From positions 2,172-44,775 of the forward strand of contig LWDM01000039.1 in NCBI GenBank assembly GCA_002083525.1: 42,604 nt of DNA, written 5' to 3'. Within the stretch, counting starts at the first letter, position 1, and each line of letters opens with the position of its first letter. The notes below the pieces were generated by a model. The model was not told the DNA's origin, ran no database searches, and saw nothing but the letters and a program-made list of their open reading frames with translations. Below are positions 23,172 through 31,419 of the stretch, in pieces. Both the position numbers and the translations under genes were made by a program. The DNA comes from Proteobacteria bacterium SG_bin9 (lineage in GTDB: Bacteria > Pseudomonadota > Alphaproteobacteria > Rhizobiales > Xanthobacteraceae).

Positions 23172-23465
23172 CTACATCAACGGTTCGGCGCGCAGCACTT
23201 CCGGCGCGCCGGCGGCGGCGGCCAATTCCCGCAACGCTTTGACAAAGCCGCGCGACGCGGGCACCTGGAAGTGCGCGCGGATGGCCGCCTCGTCCTGCCA
23301 GCGCTCGTAGAAGAACAGCCGCATCGGATTCTGGCAGTCGACATGCACGTCGTGCGAGATGCAGCCGGGCTCCTTGCGCGACCGCTCGACGTGCTCGAGG
23401 CTGAGCTTGAGAATCTGATCGAAGGTGTCGCGCTTGGCGACGACGCTGCCGGTGACGATGATCAT
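23172..23465 (-). CDS. Putative quinol monooxygenase (ABM domain)
   Basis: A 97-residue protein with the antibiotic-biosynthesis-monooxygenase fold, close to YgiN. Hallmarks are VTGSVVAKRDTFDQILKLSL at the N-terminus, EPGCISHDVHVD in the middle and FFYERWQDEAAIRAHF with the conserved Tyr/Glu/Trp. Such dimeric ferredoxin-like enzymes oxidise quinols or similar small aromatics without cofactors. It precedes the cytochrome b561 gene's end in the same strand order but is transcribed after it (67-bp gap), so the two may share a transcript. Confidence 0.85.
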   Translation of the reverse strand: MIIVTGSVVAKRDTFDQILKLSLEHVERSRKEPGCISHDVHVDCQNPMRLFFYERWQDEAAIRAHFQVPASRGFVKALRELAAAAGAPEVLRAEPLM

Positions 23466-23532
23466 GCAAGCCTCCCAATTGGAGCAGGCAGGATCGGCCA
23501 GAACATGCGGCTTGCCAAGCTCCGCGCCAGAT

Positions 23533-24183
23533 CTAGGCGGCGCTATCGCGCTTCACCGTCTCGATCTTGCCCGTCTCGATGCGGCCCTCAATTCGGCCCC
23601 ACGGCACCATGCGCTGGATTTGCGGCTGCCGATCCCAGAACTGATGCTTCAGCGCGCCGCCGACGTGCAGCACGAACAGTCCATAGAATGCGTAGGACAG
23701 CCAGACATGGATGCCGCCTGTCAGCTTGTGGAAAGCTTCCTTGGTTTCCGGATCAAGCGACATCACGAAGCCGACACGCGGCCACTCGAACAAGTAAAAC
23801 AATTTCATCGGCACCTGCGCCGCCGCCTTCCACGATGAATCATGCAGCCAGCCGGACAGCGGCAATAGCAGGATCAGACAGTACATTGTGATGTGCGCCG
23901 CCTTGGCCAGACGGCGCTCCCACGATGCGTACTTCCGCGGCAATTCCGGCGGCGCATTGGCGGCCCGCCACAGCAAATGCAGCAGGACAAGTCCAAGCAC
24001 AGTGATGCCGAGCGACTTGTGCGTGTCGATCGCCGGCCGCACGAAGCCCTCGGGGATCAGATTGACGATCCAGATCAGCACGATGTTGAGCCCGATCATC
24101 ACGGCGACCGTCCAATGCAGAATCATCGCGACGCGTGTGTAGCGCAGGCGCTGTTGCTTCAGATTGTTGCCGAGCGTTGTCAT
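23533..24183 (-). CDS. Cytochrome b561
   Basis: A 216-residue four-helix membrane cytochrome. Haem-ligand histidines are visible in MILHWTVAVM (helix 1), AIDTHKSLG (before helix 2), and GGIHVWLSYAFYGLFVLHVGG (helix 4 region). It resembles the bacterial CybB/YodB type that oxidises quinol and gives electrons to superoxide or periplasmic acceptors. The last 25 residues are a charged soluble tail (EGRIETGKIETVKRD), longer than in CybB. It lies upstream of the small monooxygenase gene on the same strand and divergent from the glycosyltransferase. Confidence 0.9.
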   Translation of the reverse strand: MTTLGNNLKQQRLRYTRVAMILHWTVAVMIGLNIVLIWIVNLIPEGFVRPAIDTHKSLGITVLGLVLLHLLWRAANAPPELPRKYASWERRLAKAAHITMYCLILLLPLSGWLHDSSWKAAAQVPMKLFYLFEWPRVGFVMSLDPETKEAFHKLTGGIHVWLSYAFYGLFVLHVGGALKHQFWDRQPQIQRMVPWGRIEGRIETGKIETVKRDSAA

Positions 24184-24348
24184 GGTCCCGTTCCGTGCTG
24201 ACCGGATAAGGCCGTGGCCCGCACTTTATTCCAGCTTTGCGCGAGGCTCGCGATGACAATTTTGTGTTGTGAAGCAAGGCCATGAAACATGTCAAAGACA
24301 TCGTCGTAGCTCACGTCGTGCCGGATTGTGCATCCGGACGAGAATCCT

Positions 24349-25860
24349 ATGCCACCATCGCTCGCTGCTGCATTCTCGACCGCCTCCTCGCGCCTGTCGC
24401 CGCGCGCGATGCCGCTTGTCAGCATCGCGATCTACCTCACCGTGTTCGGCTTGTGGTTTGCGCTGCTGAGCCGTGCAATCACCAGCGACACCATCTTCGC
24501 CTGGTCGGTCGGACTGTTCTACATCGCCTATGACACGGCCTTGCTGCTCCTGATCGCGCGGCTGACCTGGCCTGCCGTCGCGGCGTCGTGGCAATCGCAG
24601 GCGGCATCGGCGCAGGCGCACATCAGCGCCATCGAGGCATCGATCAGTCCGGCCACGCGCCCATCGCTCGGGGTTGTGATCGCGGCCTACAACGAAGCCA
24701 CCGTTTTGCCGGAGACACTCGCCGCGCTGTGCCGGCAAACCGATCTGCCCGACCTCATCCTCGTCGTCGACGACGGCTCGACCGATGAAACAGCGCGCGT
24801 TCTTGCCGAACGCTTCCGCTTGCAGATCGCCCCGCAGGGCGAGATCAGCGCACCGAGTGAAACATTTCCGCTGCTGCGGGTGATGCGCCTGCCGCGGTCC
24901 GGCAAGGCGGAAGCGCTCAACGCCGCCATTGTCGAACTCGACACCGACATCGTCGTTGCCATTGATGCGGACACGGCGCTCGCAGGCGACGCGATCGCCG
25001 CAATCCGCAATGCATTCGCTGCCGACCCGTCGCTCGTCGCGGGCGGCGGATTGCTGGCGCCAGTCTGCGATCCCGGCCCGCTCGGCCGCGTGCTGCAATG
25101 GTTCCAGACCTACGAGTACATCCGCAGCATGGTCGCACGCTTTGCCTGGATGCGCGCCGAGTGCCTCGTGCTGATCTCGGGCGCATTTTCCGCGTTCCGG
25201 CGCGAGGCGCTGGTGCGCGTCGGCGGCTTCGATACCGATTCCGTGGTCGAAGACTACGAACTGACTCACCGCCTCCATCGCTATTCCATCGAGCACGGCT
25301 TTGGCTGGCGATTGCAGATGATCCCGGGCGCGCGGGCCGCCACGCATGCGCCCGGCGCATTCGGCGCGTTTCTGATGCAGCGTCGGCGCTGGTTCGCCGG
25401 TTACCTGCAGGTTCAGCTCTGGAATCGGGATATCGCGGGACAGCGCAAATTCGGCAGCCTCGGTGCGATGATGATGCCGATCAAGGCGTTCGACACGCTG
25501 CAGCCGATCTACGGCTTCTCTGCGTTTCTGCTGCTGGTCGCCTTTCTGATCGCAGGCAAGGTCAGCATCGTGCTCACTGCGCTCACGATCATCGCCGCGA
25601 AGATCGCATTCGATCTGCTGTTCAATCTCTGGATGGTCTACGTCTATCGCCGCGTCACCGGTGACCGGCGCTCCTCTCGTTACGGCCACGTGATCATCGC
25701 CTCGGTCCTGGAGCCATTCAGCTTCCAGCTGCTGCGACAGGCCGGTGCGACATGGGGCTGGATATCGTTCCTCACCAACCGGCATCGCTGGGGTGCGCAG
25801 AACCGCACCACGCTCGGTGCGGCAGCGAGCCCAGGGGCGCCAGCGAGCCAGCCGCGCTAG
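24349..25860 (+). CDS. Membrane glycosyltransferase family 2
   Basis: A protein of about 503 residues. One or two N-terminal helices (LVSIAIYLTVFGLWFALLS, then another) precede a GT2 catalytic domain: VVIAAYNEATVLPETL near residue 105, VVDDGSTDET near 140, AIDADTALAG near 200, VVEDYELTHRL and QRRRWFAGYLQV with the (Q/R)xxRW motif. Helices near the C-terminus complete the pore. The layout resembles PgaC-type poly-N-acetylglucosamine and cellulose-like synthases, but no partner genes are near. ATG 24349 is preferred; GTG 24328 is in frame. The stop overlaps the convergent thioesterase stop at CTAG. Confidence 0.88.
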   Translation: MPPSLAAAFSTASSRLSPRAMPLVSIAIYLTVFGLWFALLSRAITSDTIFAWSVGLFYIAYDTALLLLIARLTWPAVAASWQSQAASAQAHISAIEASISPATRPSLGVVIAAYNEATVLPETLAALCRQTDLPDLILVVDDGSTDETARVLAERFRLQIAPQGEISAPSETFPLLRVMRLPRSGKAEALNAAIVELDTDIVVAIDADTALAGDAIAAIRNAFAADPSLVAGGGLLAPVCDPGPLGRVLQWFQTYEYIRSMVARFAWMRAECLVLISGAFSAFRREALVRVGGFDTDSVVEDYELTHRLHRYSIEHGFGWRLQMIPGARAATHAPGAFGAFLMQRRRWFAGYLQVQLWNRDIAGQRKFGSLGAMMMPIKAFDTLQPIYGFSAFLLLVAFLIAGKVSIVLTALTIIAAKIAFDLLFNLWMVYVYRRVTGDRRSSRYGHVIIASVLEPFSFQLLRQAGATWGWISFLTNRHRWGAQNRTTLGAAASPGAPASQPR

Positions 25861-26630
25861 CGTTTCTCGATCACCAGCGTCTGCACCGAACGGCCGAAGT
25901 AGCCTTTCTCATCAGCAAGACGCGCAGTCGCGATCCCGCGGCCGTCCGGACCGATCAGCGTTTCGCCGTTGAGAAGTATCCAGTCGCCGACCGGCTGGCG
26001 CGCGAAGCTGACGCTGAGATCGGCGTTGAGGAAGGTCCACTTGCGCCAGTCGAGCATCGAGGATGTCGCGTTCGAGAAGTCGGACGCGATCATCGCGCGC
26101 ATGGCCTGAGAAATCGGCTCGCCTTCGATGATCGGCCGATCGGCGCGATACCAGATCGCGCCAGGGCCGTGCACCATCAGCCGTCCACGCACGGCGCTGA
26201 TACTCATGGTCTGGATGAACGGATTGATCAGTCCGCTCGTATCCTCGCGATGACCGGCCTCCGGACCCGGCACATCGAGCGGAGCGTCGCCCAGGCCTGC
26301 CGGCAGATCGGCATCGGCGGCGCGTACCTTGAGCACGGTTGCGCGAACGACCTCGACGCCACCGGCCTTCAGGCGGATACCGCAAAGCTGAATCTTGCGG
26401 CCTTCGCGCAGCGTTTCGGTTTCGATGGTGAGCGGCACGAGCGGCACCGGCCGCATCAGATCGACGGTGACGCGCGCGACCTGCATCGGCTGCGCCGTCG
26501 GCATCCGCTCGGCGGCCCAAGTCACCAGTGCGGACGGCGGCGAACCGTGCTGCATGTCCGGGCTCCACGGCCCGGCTGCATGAGCGGAGGTTTCGGCGCG
26601 ATCGCCGTGAACGCGGTAGACCGCCGTCAT
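25857..26630 (-). CDS. Thioesterase family protein (double hotdog, TesB-like)
   Basis: A 257-residue acyl-CoA-thioesterase-like protein. Segments AGPWSPDMQHGSPPSALV and RVTVDLMRPVPL in the first hotdog, and DWRKWTFLNADLSVSFARQP with WILLNGETLIGPDGRGIATA in the second, are typical of TesB-like proteins (PF13622). ATG 26630 shares its A with the TGA stop of the nitronate monooxygenase gene, so the two are translationally coupled; a longer frame to 26750 is a shadow of that gene. The acyl substrate is unknown. Confidence 0.87.
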   Translation of the reverse strand: MTAVYRVHGDRAETSAHAAGPWSPDMQHGSPPSALVTWAAERMPTAQPMQVARVTVDLMRPVPLVPLTIETETLREGRKIQLCGIRLKAGGVEVVRATVLKVRAADADLPAGLGDAPLDVPGPEAGHREDTSGLINPFIQTMSISAVRGRLMVHGPGAIWYRADRPIIEGEPISQAMRAMIASDFSNATSSMLDWRKWTFLNADLSVSFARQPVGDWILLNGETLIGPDGRGIATARLADEKGYFGRSVQTLVIEKR

Positions 26631-27598
26631 CACAGCGCCGGATCGACTGCCTCGGCGTATTCCTTCTTGAAGCGCGCGATCAGTTCGGCGGCGGGCAGAA
26701 TCTTGTCGATGCTGCCGATGCCTTGTCCGCTGCCCCAGATTTCCTTCCACGCCTTTGGCCGCTGACGCTCACCGCTCGCATCGGTGCCGAAGTTCATCTT
26801 CGTCGGATCGGACTCCGGCAGATTCTCCGGGTCCATGCCGGCAGCCGCGATTGACGGCTTCAGGTAATTGCCATGCACGCCGGTGAAGAGATTGGAATAG
26901 ACGATGTCCTCGGACGCAGACGTCGTGATCATCTCCTTGTAACGCTCGACCGCGTTGGCTTCCTTGGTCGCGATGAACGCCGAGCCGATGTAGGCAAAGT
27001 CGGCGCCGAGCACGCGTGCGGCGCGGATGGCGCGGCCGGTGCCGATCGATCCGGACAGCGCGATCGGGCCGTTGAACCACTTGCGCGTCTCGGCAAGGAA
27101 CGCGAACGGCGACAGCTCGCCGGCATGGCCGCCGGCACCTGCCGAAACAAGAATGAGACCGTCGGCGCCCTTCTCGATCGCCTTGTGCGCGAACCGCTGA
27201 TTGATAACGTCATGGAAGGTGATGCCACCCCAGCCATGCACGGCCTGATTCAAATCCTCGCGCGCACCGAGCGATGTGATGACCATCGGCACCTTGTGCT
27301 TCTCACAAACCGCCATGTCCTGTTCGAGGCGATTGTTGGAACGATGCACGATCTGATTGACGGCGAACGGCGCCGACAGCTGGTTCGGATGAGCCTTATC
27401 GTGCGCGGCAAGCTCTTCCTTGATCCGGGCGATCCATTCATCGAGCAGCGCCGGCGGACGGGCATTCAATGCGGGAAACGATCCGACCACGCCGGCCTTG
27501 CACTGCGCGATCACGAGGTCGGGCACCGAGATGATGAACAACGGCGCGCCGATCACCGGGATCGAAAGACGGTCCTTGAACAAGGCTGGCATGGACAT
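26630..27598 (-). CDS. Nitronate monooxygenase
   Basis: A 322-residue FMN-dependent TIM-barrel enzyme that oxidises nitroalkanes or propionate-3-nitronate. Visible elements: PVIGAPLFIISVPDLVIAQC at the N-terminus, GWGGITFHDVINQRFA, the phosphate-binding VSAGAGGHAGELSPF near residue 151, and GSIGTGRAIRAARVLGADFAYIGSAF near 184. An AAAGGA site precedes ATG 27598. It leads a two-gene unit with the thioesterase (TGATG overlap). The NO theme elsewhere in the window is not obviously linked. Confidence 0.9.
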   Translation of the reverse strand: MSMPALFKDRLSIPVIGAPLFIISVPDLVIAQCKAGVVGSFPALNARPPALLDEWIARIKEELAAHDKAHPNQLSAPFAVNQIVHRSNNRLEQDMAVCEKHKVPMVITSLGAREDLNQAVHGWGGITFHDVINQRFAHKAIEKGADGLILVSAGAGGHAGELSPFAFLAETRKWFNGPIALSGSIGTGRAIRAARVLGADFAYIGSAFIATKEANAVERYKEMITTSASEDIVYSNLFTGVHGNYLKPSIAAAGMDPENLPESDPTKMNFGTDASGERQRPKAWKEIWGSGQGIGSIDKILPAAELIARFKKEYAEAVDPAL

Positions 27599-27735
27599 AC
27601 GCGGATTTCCTTTATCTTGTAACCGTCATTCCATCGGCGCCGAGGATGCGCGAAGCGACTGCTATAGCGTGACAGCCGGGTGAAAAGTCAATTGGATACC
27701 GGCAGTGAACTTGCGCAGGGCGTTCGGCGTTCAGA

Positions 27736-28335
27736 TCACTGGCAGAGTGCGCGCGTGACGTAATTGTCGGTCCGGCATTCGCCGGGCTCGGGCGGCCGCC
27801 CCGACATCAGCACGCGAGCGGGACAGCTTTCGGCCGCGTCGGATTCGATGCTGTTGCCGCTGGTGAAACCCTTGCTCTGGCAGAGCTTGTCTGCGGCCGC
27901 CTTGCAATCGGGTGCACCGTTCGCTGCGACCTTGCAGACGACGCGTCCTGTCGCGACCGATGTCGGCCGTGCCAGACGTCCGAGACTGTCGGTCGCGCCC
28001 TTTGCCCGTGCGTTGAGATCGTCGATCGTGTCTTTCGGCGACGGCAGCGTGAAGATGCTGGTCGAGTCGCGCAACACCCGCCCGATCTCATCGATCAGCC
28101 CGGGATTGCTCGGCGGCGGGGGGACGGTTTGCGGGGGTGGCGGCGCGTCGGGCTGTGCAGGGGCCAACGCGGCAGGCGGCGGCGATGCAGGTGGTGACGG
28201 CGATGCTGGCGGTGTTTGGCTCAGCGCACCACCAACGCTCGCCATGATCCAGGCAAACACAAGGACGCTCAGCCGCGCCGAAGATGTAGGGCGCGAGGCG
28301 GCTGCGACAGCGATGAACGTCGGCCGATCGGGCAT
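27736..28335 (-). CDS. Secreted or anchored Pro-rich hypothetical protein
   Basis: A 199-residue protein. An N-terminal hydrophobic segment (LSVLVFAWIMASVGGALSQ) is a signal or anchor. Residues 40-80 are a Pro/Ala linker (PPASPSPPASPPPAALAPAQ). The C-terminal domain has six cysteines (VCKV, DCKA, LCQSKGF, SCPA, ECRT, LCQ), suggesting disulfides in the periplasm. I recognise no function. The low-complexity linker resembles those of peptidoglycan-spanning proteins. Confidence 0.72.
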   Translation of the reverse strand: MPDRPTFIAVAAASRPTSSARLSVLVFAWIMASVGGALSQTPPASPSPPASPPPAALAPAQPDAPPPPQTVPPPPSNPGLIDEIGRVLRDSTSIFTLPSPKDTIDDLNARAKGATDSLGRLARPTSVATGRVVCKVAANGAPDCKAAADKLCQSKGFTSGNSIESDAAESCPARVLMSGRPPEPGECRTDNYVTRALCQ

Positions 28336-28395
28336 GCCTGTAAAGTATCGCGAATGGCGGCAGCGGGGAAGATCAAAACCCGGCGATGACAGGTC

Positions 28396-28992
28396 TCAGA
28401 AGAGCCACCCGACGATAAAGAAGCCGAGCACGAGAACGACCGCACTGAGGATCACCCAGAAGCCGAGACGCTTCTCGAGTTCGGCGCGGATGCGGTCGCC
28501 ATAGAAGTTCAACACGATTGCAACAATGAAGAACCGGCCACCACGCGCAATAATGGAGCATAGGATGAACAGCCAGACATTGTAACCGGCGAAGCCCGAC
28601 ACGATCGTCACCAGCTTGTAGGGGATCGGCGTCAATCCCTTACCAATGATGATCCACGCTCCGTATTCCGCGTAAAGCGCGCGGAAAGCGTCGACTTTGT
28701 CACCACCACCGTAAAGATTGATCACCCACTGTCCGACGCTGTCATACAGCAGCGCGCCGATCAGATAGCCCGCGACACCACCGGCAACCGACGTGATCGT
28801 GCAGACCGTTGCGTAGAACCACGCCCGGTGCGGACGCGCCAGCGACATCGGTATCAGCATCACGTCCGGTGGAATGGGGAAGAACGAGCTTTCCGCGAAG
28901 GACACGAGGCCCAAAATCCACAACGCGTAGGGCTTATCGGTGGCGGCAATGCACCAGTCGTACATTCGTCTCAGCATGGCGCGATCAACCAT
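28396..28992 (-). CDS. YqaA family (DedA/SNARE-associated-like) membrane protein
   Basis: A 198-residue protein with about five membrane segments. LGLVSFAESSFFPIPPDVMLIP near residue 28 is the YqaA variant of the DedA F-x-x-P-x-P motif, and GKGLTPIPYKLVTIVSGFAGY the second re-entrant loop. DedA relatives handle lipid-carrier recycling or proton-coupled transport, but YqaA's role is not known. The start is 28992 with an internal ATG at 28977 as alternative. It is 48 bp downstream of the HisE-type gene on the same strand. Confidence 0.87.
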   Translation of the reverse strand: MVDRAMLRRMYDWCIAATDKPYALWILGLVSFAESSFFPIPPDVMLIPMSLARPHRAWFYATVCTITSVAGGVAGYLIGALLYDSVGQWVINLYGGGDKVDAFRALYAEYGAWIIIGKGLTPIPYKLVTIVSGFAGYNVWLFILCSIIARGGRFFIVAIVLNFYGDRIRAELEKRLGFWVILSAVVLVLGFFIVGWLF

Positions 28993-29040
28993 CCCCCGCC
29001 GGATTTGTCCATGGCGGGACGCCGTTGGATTGCGGGAAAA

Positions 29041-29463
29041 TTAGTGGTGCTTCGAGAGCCGCCGGCCCTTGAGTGCGACAGTTGGCCGCCGCCCGAGCGG
29101 ACGGGGCGTCTCTGCCATCGGAGCCGTGGCCTTGGCCGGCACCTTGGACCGGCTTTTTGGCATCTTCTCGGCAATGCCAAGCAGACGCTCACGGCGCGCC
29201 ATCTCGGCCCAGATGTCTTCCGGGCGGACGCCGGCGGAGGCCCACAACACAGACAGGTTGTAGAGAAGATCGGCGCTTTCGGAGATCACCGCGTCGCGCT
29301 TGCCGTTGACGGCATCGATGACGACTTCGATGGCTTCCTCGGCGAGCTTCTTGGCCATCTTCGATGGCCCATGCTGCATCAGCCGCGCGGTTCGGGAAAT
29401 TGCGGGATCAAGATCTTTGGCGGCCAAAATGGCGCGATAAAGCCGTTCGAGCGAATCACTCAT
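29041..29463 (-). CDS. hisE: Phosphoribosyl-ATP pyrophosphohydrolase-like protein
   Basis: A 140-residue all-alpha MazG-like nucleotide pyrophosphatase. The metal-binding helices are KKLAEEAIEVVIDAV and VISESADLLYNLSVLW, matching HisE, which cleaves PR-ATP in histidine synthesis. The core ends about residue 97. The remaining 40 residues are a Pro/Lys/Arg-rich extension absent from E. coli HisE. It is not in a his operon, so a second, non-histidine substrate cannot be ruled out. The ribosome site is weak. It precedes the yqaA-type gene. Confidence 0.83.
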   Translation of the reverse strand: MSDSLERLYRAILAAKDLDPAISRTARLMQHGPSKMAKKLAEEAIEVVIDAVNGKRDAVISESADLLYNLSVLWASAGVRPEDIWAEMARRERLLGIAEKMPKSRSKVPAKATAPMAETPRPLGRRPTVALKGRRLSKHH

Positions 29464-29577
29464 AATTGCTGAAAATAGCGTACTCTCGTCTTTCGAGCGT
29501 TAACGCGCGCCCCGAAAAGCAACCTAACTGTCACAAAAGTCTCGTTATCTTAACGCGGCGCGCGTCTCACTCACGGC

Positions 29578-29612
29578 AAGAAAGCCGCCGGGCGCAGAGC
29601 CCAGCGGCTTCC
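29578..29612 (-). terminator. Terminator hairpin after the Gly/Tyr-rich gene
   Basis: Arms AAGCCGC-C-GGGC and GCCC-A-GCGGCTT pair with one mismatch around a GCAGA loop. On the minus strand the stem is followed by TCTTGCC, after the stop of the gene at 29633. On the plus strand it is followed by CCTTTATT, so it may work both ways. Confidence 0.65.
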
Positions 29613-29632
29613 TTTATTCAAGCAATCGGCGA

Positions 29633-30061
29633 TCAGTTGCCGCCGTACTCGTAGCGATAGGCGCGGCTGTTCGAATAGCCGCCACCATAGTAGCCGTAAC
29701 CCGGGCCGTAATAGGCCGGAGCGTCATAATAGGCCGGGCCGCCGTAGTAAACCGGGCCACCGCCGTAGTAGTAGCCGTCATCCCGATAACGGTTCGCAGC
29801 GGCAGCCGCGGCGATCGTACCGGCGACCAGACCGAAAGCCGCGAGGCCGGCGGCTGCTCCGCCACCGCGATAATAGCGGCGGCGCTGCGAACTGAAGTCG
29901 GTGATGTCGCTTTGCGCATCGGCGACCTTTGCGACAGGCGCGGTGCGGATTTCGGCGGCCTGCACCTTCGGCACTTCGAACGCCGTCAGCGCGAACGCCG
30001 CAACCGTCGCCAGCGCAACCGCGCGGCCGGATGTGGAAAGCAATCCATTGCGAATAAACAT
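29633..30061 (-). CDS. Secreted Gly/Tyr-rich hypothetical protein
   Basis: A 142-residue protein. Residues 1-36 form a signal peptide (TVAAFALTAFEVPKVQAAE cleavage region). The body has a short hydrophobic helix (AAAGLAAFGLVAGTIAAAAA) and then a tail made of YYGG/PAYYG repeats, nearly pure Tyr, Gly, Pro and Ala. Similar Tyr/Gly tails occur on many surface or outer-membrane linked proteins of this order. ATG 30061 has a GGGAG site; the longer frame to 30244 is unsupported. Function unknown. Confidence 0.75.
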   Translation of the reverse strand: MFIRNGLLSTSGRAVALATVAAFALTAFEVPKVQAAEIRTAPVAKVADAQSDITDFSSQRRRYYRGGGAAAGLAAFGLVAGTIAAAAAANRYRDDGYYYGGGPVYYGGPAYYDAPAYYGPGYGYYGGGYSNSRAYRYEYGGN

Positions 30062-30294
30062 GTTCAACTCCCTCTGGCGCCCCTCTGGCCGGATGCGGCT
30101 GATCGCAGGGATAACCATCGGGGTAGATGTAAGTTCCCCTAACCCAACCGCAACTGAATGACCGGTGGCGGAATCGTGGCATTTGGATTTATATCCGTTC
30201 ATCTTCAGACAGCCGTCGCGGCCGCCTGTGGATCGCGTCATCAAACCAACACAGCCGCGCGTCCAACTGCGGCAAACTCGTTTGGCATGCCGCT

Positions 30295-31311
30295 ATGCGT
30301 ATATTCGCTGCCGTTACTGCTCTTCTGATCTTCGTTGCCGGCCTCGGCACCGAGGCGTGCCGCGCGGCAACGACGCTCCGCCTGACCTATGACCGGCCGA
30401 TCGATGCGACGGCGACCCCCTTCCTGCTCGCCGCAGGCAAAGGCTTCTTCAGCGGCGAAGGCCTCTCGGTCACGACCGAGGTCGCCAGGAGCACCAGAGA
30501 CGCGATCTCACGCGTCGCGGCCGGCGATACGGACATGGCGATCGCCGACATCAACGCGCTCGCGCGTTTTCGCGACGCCGACAACGGCGCGCCGCTGAAG
30601 GCCGTGTTTGTCCTGTTCAATCACGCGCCCTACGCGGTCATTGCCCGCAAGAGCCGCGGCGTGAACGCGCTTGCCGACGTGCAAGGCCGAATCCTCGGTG
30701 TCCCGGACGGCGACTTATCGATCCCGTTCTGGCCGGCGGTCGCGAAACTGAACGGCATCAAACCGGAGAAAGTGAAGGTCGAGAAGATCGGCCTTGCCGT
30801 GCGCGAACCGATGCTGTCGGCCGGACAGGTCGACGCCGTGACCGGCTTCTCCTATCTCGCGCCGCTCAACATGCGCGACCGCGGCATTCCGGACAGCGAC
30901 CTCGCCGTGTTTCGCCTGTCCGACTACGGCAGCGAGGCCTATGGCGCGGCGCTGATCGTCAATCCGAAATTCGCGGCCGCCCAGCCTGACGCCGTGCGCG
31001 GCTTCATTCGCGCCGTCATCGCCGGGTTGAAGCTGACGGCTGAAGACCCCGAGCGCGCCATCAATGACGTGCTGACACAGATCGACAGCGGCAATCGCGA
31101 GCTCGAATTCGAGCGGCTGCGGCTCGTGCTGCGCGACAACCTCGTGACGCGCGACGTCAAGCGTGACGGCTTCGGCAGCATCGACGCCAAACGTTTCGCG
31201 CGGGCACTGGCGCAACTGGGCGAGGACTACAAGTTCAAAAAGACACTCACCGCCGCCGATCTGTTCGATCCGTCGTTCTTGCCGCCACCCGCCGCCCGCA
31301 AGCTCGACTAG
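30295..31311 (+). CDS. Orphan ABC transporter substrate-binding protein, NMT1/THI5 type
   Basis: A 338-residue periplasmic binding protein. Signal peptide covers about residues 1-25 (ACRAATT junction). The NMT1/SsuA-type fold is indicated by RPIDATATPFLLAAGKGFFSGEGLSV near residue 33, AAGDTDMAIADINAL near 75, and FWPAVAKLNGIKPEKV near 141. Relatives bind nitrate, sulfonates, pyrimidines or aromatic acids; the ligand is not visible. No permease or ATPase of this class is adjacent; the next gene is a glucan exporter. It is therefore an orphan component. Confidence 0.87.
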   Translation: MRIFAAVTALLIFVAGLGTEACRAATTLRLTYDRPIDATATPFLLAAGKGFFSGEGLSVTTEVARSTRDAISRVAAGDTDMAIADINALARFRDADNGAPLKAVFVLFNHAPYAVIARKSRGVNALADVQGRILGVPDGDLSIPFWPAVAKLNGIKPEKVKVEKIGLAVREPMLSAGQVDAVTGFSYLAPLNMRDRGIPDSDLAVFRLSDYGSEAYGAALIVNPKFAAAQPDAVRGFIRAVIAGLKLTAEDPERAINDVLTQIDSGNRELEFERLRLVLRDNLVTRDVKRDGFGSIDAKRFARALAQLGEDYKFKKTLTAADLFDPSFLPPPAARKLD

Positions 31312-31419
31312 ACCGTCCGCGACAAGCCGCTGTATTCCGGGCGCATTCCCTGATTAAATCCGCCCGACCGGCCGGCAAGCGCCGGATGCGTCCCGCCGAG
31401 TGGTCCGCCGAGTATCTGC

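Noticed and set aside
24292..25785. A 497-residue minus-strand frame
   Set aside because: Antisense shadow of the glycosyltransferase; composition is biased and no motif is seen.
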